The translations under genes were made by a program, and so were the position numbers. Positions 1-4,831 of a DNA stretch of 9,041 bases are shown here, piece after piece. The notes below the pieces were generated by a model. The model was not told the DNA's origin. It made no database searches and saw only the letters and a program-made list of their open reading frames with translations. Origin of the DNA: Verrucomicrobiota bacterium (GTDB lineage Bacteria > Verrucomicrobiota > Verrucomicrobiia > Limisphaerales > AV2); assembly GCA_003218935.1 (NCBI GenBank), contig QHPA01000107.1, forward strand, positions 1 through 9,041, read 5' to 3'. Numbering within the stretch: position 1 is the first letter of the stretch; the number at the start of each line of letters is the position of its first letter.

Positions 1-70
1 TTCATATTCGTTCATTTCTTGAGTCTCCGGTTGTTGACCTTGAGCGGTTCACAACACGGATTCTCAAGCG

Positions 71-119
71 ACTCCCGGAGCTGTCAAACTCTGGGAGTCT
101 TCCCGGCATAGCCGGGAGG
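71..119. repeat. Two adjacent hairpins
   Basis: The first hairpin pairs 71-80 (actcccggag) with 89-98 (ctctgggagt), 9 of 10 positions, with an 8-nt loop. The second pairs 101-107 (tcccggc) with 111-117 (gccggga) perfectly around an ATA loop, and a further C-G and T-G pair extend it to 99-119. There is no T-run on either strand, so a simple intrinsic terminator is unlikely. They are probably structural modules of the surrounding repeat. Confidence 0.6.
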
Positions 120-150
120 TTTCCCGAATGTCTAAGACCGCCACTGGCCG

Positions 151-180
151 CCATTCGCGCCCATTTGCGTCCATTCGCAT
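151..180 (+). repeat. Three tandem 10-bp units
   Basis: Three consecutive decamers, ccattcgcgc, ccatttgcgt and ccattcgcat, follow one another exactly, with consensus CCATTYGCRY. The period is about one helical turn and there are no spacers, so this is not CRISPR-like. It sits inside the composite repeat, and its function is unknown. Confidence 0.65.
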
Positions 181-259
181 GGTGGGAGAATACCGAGACG
201 GCGAATCCTTGGCGAGATTTCTGCCGCCCTTTCAGGGCTTGAGAATTTTTTGACGATTT

Positions 260-300
260 AACCCAGGGCGTTCGCTCGCGGACTCGCTTTGCCCTGGGCT
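260..300. repeat. Inverted repeat overlapping the stop of the truncated glycosidase-like gene
   Basis: The arms aacccagggc (260-269) and gccctgggct (291-300) pair at 9 of 10 positions around a 21-nt loop. The arm at 291-300 overlaps the minus-strand stop codon TAG at 299-301, so the terminal codons of that gene appear to lie in or beside the repeat. A T-run after the stem on the minus strand is absent, so an intrinsic terminator is not supported. Confidence 0.55.
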
Positions 301-958
301 AACATCTTTCGGGCGTTCTGCCCTTTTGAATCTGGTTGACGGGATAAATGTCGAACGACGCGATGTCGCAGCCCTTCACGTATTCCGGGTAATCTTCAGG
401 ATGATTACGCCGCACGCCGCGCCCGATGTAATTGTCGAACGCGACACCCTGCCCGAGATTCAGCAATACCGGCCTTGACGGATCGGCGACCTTGATTCGT
501 TTGTAATCAGCGACAATCTTCTCCGGTAGAATCGGCGGGCCGTAACCCTTGCCGCTGCCGAGCGACTGCGCGTTGTCGGGTTCGTCGCCGTGCATCCAGC
601 CGATGATCGCCGGATCATCCAGATGCCGAAGCGCGAAATCGTTTTGGTGGCAGATGACGCGCATACCGGCTTTCTTCAGCGTAGCCAATTGTTCTTCGGT
701 CGGTCCCTTCCACAGAGCAACGTAGGTGTTGAAGCCCGCTTCGCGATAGCTCTGCGCGTTCGACGGCGCTTGAAGCCACACGGCAAGCGGAAAGAATCCG
801 GGATCGGACGGCGGCCCTTTCGGCCATTTCGCGTAAGGATTGACGTCCAGACCGGCAGCGAAGCACGCGGGCGTCAAGGCAAATGCGACCATTACGAACC
901 ACCTGAGCGCGGTCATTGGAAGGTTGTCCAATGGCCAACAGGATGATCTGCTTTTCAT
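299..958 (-). CDS. Secreted TIM-barrel/glycosidase-like protein, 3'-truncated (probable pseudogene)
   Basis: The product is a putative exported protein whose middle part resembles the N-terminal half of a glycoside-hydrolase-type beta/alpha barrel. A hydrophobic segment (MVAFALTPACFAA) follows a short basic start and looks like a signal peptide. The motifs LAVWLQAP, GFNTYVALW, GMRVICHQND, IIGWMHGDEPDN, RPVLLNLGQG and CDIASFDIYPV follow, and the acidic GDEPDN is a plausible active-site loop. Proteins of this look normally run some 200 residues further. Here the reading frame ends about ten residues after FDIYPV, in GRTPERC, at the edge of a repeat. The start is ambiguous: ATG at 958 is used here, ATG at 916 gives a tighter signal peptide, and a TTG at 1006 is less likely. 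No Shine-Dalgarno sequence is visible. The gene is probably non-functional. The enzyme class is uncertain, but the truncation is well supported. Confidence 0.6.
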   Translation of the reverse strand: MKSRSSCWPLDNLPMTALRWFVMVAFALTPACFAAGLDVNPYAKWPKGPPSDPGFFPLAVWLQAPSNAQSYREAGFNTYVALWKGPTEEQLATLKKAGMRVICHQNDFALRHLDDPAIIGWMHGDEPDNAQSLGSGKGYGPPILPEKIVADYKRIKVADPSRPVLLNLGQGVAFDNYIGRGVRRNHPEDYPEYVKGCDIASFDIYPVNQIQKGRTPERC

Positions 959-1032
959 ACGGAAACTATTTTCTGATCGAAGCGGCGTGTCTATAGCGAT
1001 TGCCAAAGGTGGTTTCCGAAATCCGCGTGGAA

Positions 1033-1075
1033 GCGGGCTGAAGCCCGCGCTCCGGAGCGCGGCGTTTTACGCCGC
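1033..1075. repeat. Cluster of three tandem hairpins between genes
   Basis: Three stems follow each other: gcgggc 1033-1038 with gcccgc 1043-1048 (TGAA loop), the perfect 14-bp palindrome gcgctccggagcgc at 1047-1060, and gcggcgt 1059-1065 with acgccgc 1069-1075 (TTT loop). Adjacent stems share bases, so only some can form at once. The cluster lies between the stop of the beta-propeller gene and the start of the glycosidase-like gene, both on the minus strand. It could act as a processing or partial termination element, or be another dispersed repeat. A small palindrome, ggtttcaaacc, follows at 1101-1111. Confidence 0.6.
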
Positions 1076-1518
1076 TTCGCCGGAGTGCGCCGGTGAGCCC
1101 GGTTTCAAACCAACCTCCTCTCGGAAATTACTTGATACTCTCATTTTCCGTCTCCGTCCCAATGCACTCCTTTCTGCACCGCGTAAAGGCGCGTCATTGT
1201 GGCGATATACAAGGCTCCGTTCGCCGCCGTCGCCGTGGCGCTGATCGGGTCGCCGAGTTCGGCGGTGCTGAGAATCTTTTTCTCCTTGCTCGCGGCGAAC
1301 ACGTAAAAGCTGCCGCTCCGTGTGCCGAGGTAAACTTTGCCATCGGCCACCATCGGCGAAGCCCACGCTTCGCCCTTTATCTCCCCGGTCCAGTGCGGCT
1401 TGCCCGTCTCTGCATCCAAACAGTGGAACGCGCGTCCGCAATCCGCGATGAAGACCAGGCCGTCGTAAATCGCCGGCGTGGACATCACATGCTTTTGCAG
1501 CGGATAAGACCACACCAA

Positions 1519-1581
1519 ACCCTCACCCCTGGCCCCTCTCCCATCGGATGGGAGAGGGTGGCCGGCAGGCCGGGCGAGGGT
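1519..1581 (-). repeat. 63-bp palindromic element inserted in frame in the beta-propeller gene
   Basis: The core is a perfect 12-bp inverted repeat, 1534-1545 against 1547-1558, around a single base. Outer arms accctc (1519-1524) and gagggt (1576-1581) close the element. The 63 bp are exactly 21 codons, and on the minus strand they encode a stop-free peptide that begins TLARPAG and ends GRGARGEG, between IEAT and LVWSYPL of the beta-propeller. The plus strand reads LTPGPSPIGWE, a peptide signature I remember as recurrent spurious protein from dispersed repeats. No clear target duplication is visible. Confidence 0.75.
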
Positions 1582-1827
1582 CGTCGCTTCGATGCACTTC
1601 AGCCACGCCTCGTTCTTGCCCCAAAAGTTATCGCCACCGCCCGCTACATAGACGCGATTGCCGTAAAAGACGGGCATGCCATAAACGTTGCTCGGGCCTT
1701 CGCGGCGGTTGCTGAGGTATTGGTGAATGTCTCCCTTCGGCGCGGTGGGATCGAAGTCAAACTGCCATACTTTTTTCAACATCCGAACACCGCTCGCAGC
1801 GGACGCGTTGGCAGACGCCAAAGCACT

Positions 1828-1888
1828 CCCCTCACCCTGGCCTCTCCCCTCAGCGAGGGGAGAGGGTTGCCGGAGGCCCGGTGAGGGG
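1828..1888 (-). repeat. Second copy of the palindromic element in the same gene
   Basis: The core stem is cctctcccctc (1841-1851) against gaggggagagg (1855-1865), 11 bp perfect, with loop AGC. Outer arms cccctcacc (1828-1836) and ggtgagggg (1880-1888) pair perfectly over 9 bp. On the minus strand it encodes HPSPGLRQ to GRGQGEG, similar in order and frame to the copy at 1519-1581. It lies between YAFE and LKKVWQFD, where the family normally has a variable linker. An Ala/Ser-rich stretch (ALASANASAASG) next to it may be native linker or part of the insertion. Confidence 0.75.
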
Positions 1889-1955
1889 TGCGATAATTCC
1901 TCAAATGCGTAAATCACGCCGTTGCCGCCAGCGAAAAAAATCAGCGGCCAGCCAT

Positions 1956-2840
1956 TCACTTGGCCCAGCGACGGCGACGACCAGGTGCAGTGAAAAATAT
2001 CCGGAGCGATGTGTTCGTAGTCGCGGGCCACAAGCCGTCCCGTCTTCTTATCGAGCACGACAAGACTCGGCGCATCGGGCGCGCGGATGCGTTTGTGCCA
2101 GAGGCCAGATCGAAAACCCAGATGATGTCGGCGTCGAGTGGACCTGTTTGAAGCGAATTCCCTTCGGCGGGTGGACGCAATGGCTCAGGAAATATCTCCG
2201 CGCCGGCCACAGGTTTGGGAGGTGAACCTGAACCTTTCGGCGGCGTCATGTGCGCGCTTTCCTCGCGAAAAGGCCCGTCATTGCCGTTGGCCATTCCGCG
2301 CGCGTCCAGGCACATCACTTCGCCGCGATTGTCCGTGAGATAAACGTGGTCACCCTCCACCGTGACCGGAGAGGATATTCCGGTGTTGGGCCAGTCGAAA
2401 TAAGGGTCTTCCTCGCGCTTGGGCACCACGAGTTGCCAGAGAAATTTTCCTGTCTTCTCGTCGAAGCACATCAAAACGCCGCGGTCGCCCTGGTGCTTCG
2501 GATCGCGCGGCTGGCCGTTGTTCGTTCCGACGTAGAGGTGGCCGCCCGCGGCGATGGGCGTGGAATGCGTTTCCGTTCCGAGCCGGGCAACCCACTTGAC
2601 GTTCCTGCCGGTCTTAGGATCGAAGGAATCGGGCAGGCCCTTCTCATCCGAAACCATGTTGCGCGACCAGGCCTGGCCCCACTGTGGCTGGTCCGCGGCG
2701 CAAGCGCGGAAGCTCCAGGCTCCAAGGCCCAAGCCCCAGGAAAGCGCCACGCTCCAAATCGCCAACCGCCGGCCGACTCGGTGGCGGCCGCAAAGGAGGT
2801 GGAACAAAACCGGCAAAGCCAAAGCCCAACTTCTTTTCAT
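1956..2840 (-). pseudogene. PQQ-like beta-propeller protein, 5' part of a frameshifted gene
   Basis: This is the N-terminal part of the secreted PQQ-like propeller protein. After a hydrophobic leader ending near ACAAD (residues 46-50) come WGQAWSRNMVSDEKGLPDSF, WVARLGTETHSTPIAAGGHLYVGTNN, VLMCFDEKTGKFLW, ISSPVTVEGDHVYLTDNRGEVMCLD and DADIIWVFDL. Homology stops at DL (2106-2108). The following residues to the stop at 1956 are out-of-frame translation. The true continuation is in the frame shifted by two bases and resumes as LWHKRIRAPDAP near 2103-2068. Related proteins have roughly 30-40 residues between these two points, from memory, so a deletion that is not a multiple of three is the simplest explanation. 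An assembly error is possible. The ATG at 2840 is supported by the leader but has no clear ribosome binding site. The leader is partly encoded by 7-bp repeats. The gene may be co-transcribed with the ACT-domain gene that ends 60 bp upstream. Confidence 0.75.
2710..2737 (-). repeat. 7-bp tandem repeats encoding part of the signal peptide
   Basis: Four contiguous heptamers lie at 2710-2716, 2717-2723, 2724-2730 and 2731-2737 on the plus strand (AAGCTCC, AGGCTCC, AAGGCCC and AAGCCCC; consensus ARGSYCC). Read on the minus strand they give the Gly/Leu/Trp-rich residues around GLGLGAWSF (about 36-44) of the propeller leader. This kind of Trp/Leu-rich repeat peptide is one I recall from dispersed heptamer repeats in this group. 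Here it supplies the hydrophobic segment just before the probable signal peptidase site. Confidence 0.6.
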
Positions 2841-2900
2841 CGGTGACGATTTGACAGGGAATCCGAACCGACTGGAAGGAACAAGACTTCTTTCTGCCTT

Positions 2901-3359
2901 TCAGCGCGAAATGTCGGTTTGCCGGAGCACCCGGAACTGGTGCCGTTGCAAAACCTGTTCGGCCATTTCGTTGTCCTCCATGCTCAAGCCCAGAATGGAT
3001 TTCCCCTGCGGATGAGGGATAAAGGAGTAAAGATAGTTGATGTTGAGTTCGGCTTCGAGAAACGCCGTCATGAGCCGGCTCAACTCCGTGGCGGAATTGA
3101 CCTCAACGGCCAGCAACTGACTCTCGGTAAAGGGAAAGCCGTGCTGGATCAGCAGACCCCGCGCCCGCTCAGGATCGTCCACGACGAACCGGATGACCGC
3201 GCTGTCGGTGGTATCCAGCACGGTCAGCGCGAGCACATGCGCGCCGTTCGCGGCGAGCGTGCCGACCAGATCGTGCAAACGACCCAGGCGGTTCGGCGTG
3301 AATACGGAGAACTGAGTCACGGCTTCAGGTTGACGTGCGGGTGTGGTCTTGGCCGGCAT
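2901..3359 (-). CDS. Tandem ACT-domain protein
   Basis: A soluble protein of 152 residues made almost only of two ACT domains, the small ligand-binding fold that usually senses amino acids. The first ACT (about residues 15-85) has the typical FTPNRLGRLHDLVGTLAANG start with the ligand-loop glycine (G26), then VLALTVLDTTDSAVIRFVVDDPERA. The second (about 86-145) reads LLAVEVNSATELSRLMTAFLEAELNINYLYSF and then SILGLSMEDNEMAEQVL. No catalytic domain is attached, so a regulatory or sensor role is likely, but the ligand is unknown. ATG at 3359 is preferred because AGGC lies about seven bases upstream. A GTG start at 3386 would add nine residues. It is transcribed divergently from the radical SAM gene and lies 60 bp upstream of the damaged propeller gene on the same strand. 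Confidence 0.85.
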   Translation of the reverse strand: MPAKTTPARQPEAVTQFSVFTPNRLGRLHDLVGTLAANGAHVLALTVLDTTDSAVIRFVVDDPERARGLLIQHGFPFTESQLLAVEVNSATELSRLMTAFLEAELNINYLYSFIPHPQGKSILGLSMEDNEMAEQVLQRHQFRVLRQTDISR

Positions 3360-3511
3360 ATCTGCCTGACAATAAGCCACAGCCACGCCCCTGACGCACT
3401 AAAATTCTTGCGCGCCGGGCGCCAGACAAATCGCCCCGCATCCTCCTATAAACGAAAAGAAATGATTGCCACGATCCAATTTTTCCCGTCACCATACGGG
3501 CTGATTATCGA
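3360..3511. promoter_or_regulatory. Divergent intergenic region, candidate promoters
   Basis: This 152-bp gap separates two genes transcribed away from each other, so it must serve both unless the promoters lie elsewhere. TATAAA occurs at 3447-3452 and TAAAAT at 3400-3405 on the plus strand, but neither has a convincing -35 partner. On the minus strand a TTGTCT-like box lies about 17 bases from an A/T-rich stretch around 3401-3408, which is also weak. No operator or riboswitch is recognised. Confidence 0.25.
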
Positions 3512-3515
3512 ATGA
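3462..3515 (+). CDS. Possible 17-codon leader ORF overlapping the radical SAM start
   Basis: A short ORF, MIATIQFFPSPYGLIIE, runs from ATG at 3462 to TGA at 3513-3515. Its stop overlaps the ATG of the radical SAM gene (3512-3514) as ATGA, the classic arrangement for translational coupling. An A-rich gaaaaga precedes its own start, while the radical SAM start has no Shine-Dalgarno sequence at normal spacing. A small hairpin, cccgt 3485-3489 with acggg 3496-3500, lies within it. It could be a leader peptide or chance, as 17 codons alone prove nothing. Confidence 0.3.
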   Translation: MIATIQFFPSPYGLIIE

Positions 3516-4687
3516 GTATCGCCGCCTTGACTGCCAACCCGCCGGCTGCGGAAACGACCAGGCCTGCCGCGGATTTCTCCCGACCCGTCGCCCGGCCGAA
3601 GAAAAGTGTTTTCAAACTGGTCGGCGAGGTGCTCCAGCACGGCGGTCCGGGCTATCTCCAGTTCGCCATCACGAATATCTGCAACGCGAAGTGCGACTTC
3701 TGCGGATTCGCGGTGGACCGGTTCGATCCGAAGCAGCGCCGCAGCGTGACGCTCGTGGAAGCCCGGGAGGTCATCGACATCGCGGTGAAAAATCACATCG
3801 GCTATCTGCTGTTTGTGGGCGGCGAACCGCTCGTGCACAAGGAAGTCCGGGCGATGGTGCGCTACGCGGCCGAGCGTGGCATTCATCCGATGATTTGCAC
3901 CAACGGCTCGCTTTGGACGGATGAGAACATGCGGGCGCTCGCCCACGACGGGCTCAGCAGCGTCATCATGTCGATTGACTCGCACGACGTGGCAAGGCAT
4001 GAAAAAAACCGCGGTCTGCCGGAGGTGTGCCGGAAAATCAAGCGCGCGAACGAAGTCTTCCACGATCTCGGCATTCAGACCACGGCCAGCGTCACGGCCA
4101 GCAAGTTGATCGACGACTACGAAAGGCTGCCGGGATTTCTGACCGAGCTGGGTTTCAAGAGTTGCACTTTCAGTTATCCGCTAACCTCACTCGCCTCGAG
4201 CTACTTGAGCTTCAGCGACTCAAACCTCGTCAACTACAAGACGGATGAGTTGATCCAGGTTTTCGAGAAGATCAAACAAATGAAAAAGCGGAGCGGTTAT
4301 CCGGTCGTGAACCCGACTGAGTCGCTCACCGAAATGCAACGTCATCTGCGGAAGGAGCCGGAGAAATTCGGCTGCCTGGGCGGTCACAAATACTTTTACC
4401 TGGATTGGAAGCTGAACCTTTACCGCTGCCACTTTTGGGAGACGCCGATGTGCAACGTGTATGAATGGAACGAATCGAAACGGATCCGCGACGGCTGCAC
4501 GCGTTGCATGATCGACTGCTACCGCGATCCGAGTGTGCTGCAATTCGTCGCCGTCAACGCCAGCGACGCCTGGAATAATTTGAAGAAGGGTCGATTGAGC
4601 GCCGCCGCCAGGAACCTCTGCGACCGCCGCAACCTGACCTCGTTGAAAGCGGTTTGGGAAGACCGCAAATGGATTGGAAAAGTTTAA
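3512..4687 (+). CDS. Radical SAM protein with SPASM/Twitch-like C-terminal cysteines
   Basis: A 391-residue radical S-adenosylmethionine enzyme. CNAKCDFC (C57, C61, C64) is the CX3CX2C motif that binds the catalytic 4Fe-4S cluster, GGEP at 103-106 is the SAM-binding motif, and the rest of residues 50-270 fits the radical SAM barrel (MICTNGSLW, SSVIMSIDSHD). The C-terminal part has six further cysteines, C288, C306, C314, C329, C332 and C336, suggesting one or two auxiliary clusters. The order C-x17-C, C, C-x2-C-x3-C resembles SPASM/Twitch domains but is shorter than the classical SPASM pattern. Its first 30 or so residues are Ala/Pro-rich and probably disordered. The substrate is unknown. No RiPP precursor is obvious nearby apart from the tiny leader ORF, and no pqq genes are present. 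It starts at ATG 3512 with no clear ribosome binding site. Confidence 0.88.
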   Translation: MSIAALTANPPAAETTRPAADFSRPVARPKKSVFKLVGEVLQHGGPGYLQFAITNICNAKCDFCGFAVDRFDPKQRRSVTLVEAREVIDIAVKNHIGYLLFVGGEPLVHKEVRAMVRYAAERGIHPMICTNGSLWTDENMRALAHDGLSSVIMSIDSHDVARHEKNRGLPEVCRKIKRANEVFHDLGIQTTASVTASKLIDDYERLPGFLTELGFKSCTFSYPLTSLASSYLSFSDSNLVNYKTDELIQVFEKIKQMKKRSGYPVVNPTESLTEMQRHLRKEPEKFGCLGGHKYFYLDWKLNLYRCHFWETPMCNVYEWNESKRIRDGCTRCMIDCYRDPSVLQFVAVNASDAWNNLKKGRLSAAARNLCDRRNLTSLKAVWEDRKWIGKV

Positions 4688-4831
4688 ATCCGCGACGCGC
4701 CGGAACATTTGTTGTCGGGGCGTTTGCCTGATTGAACCGACGCAACCGACTGCCGATGCACGTTGATTTCTGATTGACCGCAATACCCATTTTATGCCGA
4801 GATAACAGGCCTTGATCGGGCAGTTTGGCAC

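Larger units (their letters stand above)
1..330. repeat. Composite non-coding dispersed-type repeat region, open at the window edge
   Basis: I see no credible gene in these roughly 330 bases. They hold a dense series of structured units: two adjacent hairpins (71-119), three 10-bp tandem units (151-180) and a 10-bp inverted repeat (260-300). On the minus strand the region directly follows the point where the neighbouring glycosidase-like gene loses its expected sequence, around 330-335. The style, with a hairpin-forming segment and a spacer that can be translated in several frames without resembling a protein, matches the dispersed intergenic repeats that I recall from verrucomicrobial genomes. 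That resemblance is from memory and was not searched. The left boundary lies outside the window. Confidence 0.5.
1141..2058 (-). pseudogene. PQQ-like beta-propeller protein, 3' part of a frameshifted gene
   Basis: This frame holds the C-terminal blades of a secreted PQQ-binding-like (BamB/quinoprotein-type) beta-propeller. Blade-type motifs recur: VVLDKKTGRLVARD (frame open upstream of the GTG at 2058), LIFFAGGNGVIYAFE, MPVFYGNRVYVAGGGD, KHVMSTPAIYDGLVFIADC, FHCLDAETGKPHW, ASPMVADGKVYLGTRSG and ATATAANGALYIATM. The homologous reading continues upstream of 2058 as LWHKRIRAPDAPSL, to about 2103, showing that this is not an independent gene but the second half of the one starting at 2840. Two palindromic elements, at 1519-1581 and 1828-1888, are translated in frame as G/R/P-rich insertions between blades. 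The family is usually periplasmic or extracellular in this type of organism, and its substrate is not known. The GTG at 2058 is only the nominal ORF start. Confidence 0.75.

Noticed and set aside
151..180. Tandem units as a CRISPR array
   Set aside because: The units are 10 bp, contiguous and without spacers, and no cas gene is present.
260..300. Intrinsic terminator for the minus-strand gene
   Set aside because: The stem is followed by no T-run on the minus strand, the loop is 21 nt, and the structure overlaps the stop codon.
1093..1884. Plus-strand open frame containing LTPGPSPIGWE
   Set aside because: It is antisense to the recognisable beta-propeller. The peptide comes from the palindromic element, not from a gene.
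1141..4687. PQQ biosynthesis cluster suggested by a radical SAM gene near a PQQ-like protein
   Set aside because: No pqqA, pqqB, pqqC or pqqD is present, and the radical SAM cysteine spacing is not that expected of PqqE. PQQ-like propellers of this type need not bind PQQ.
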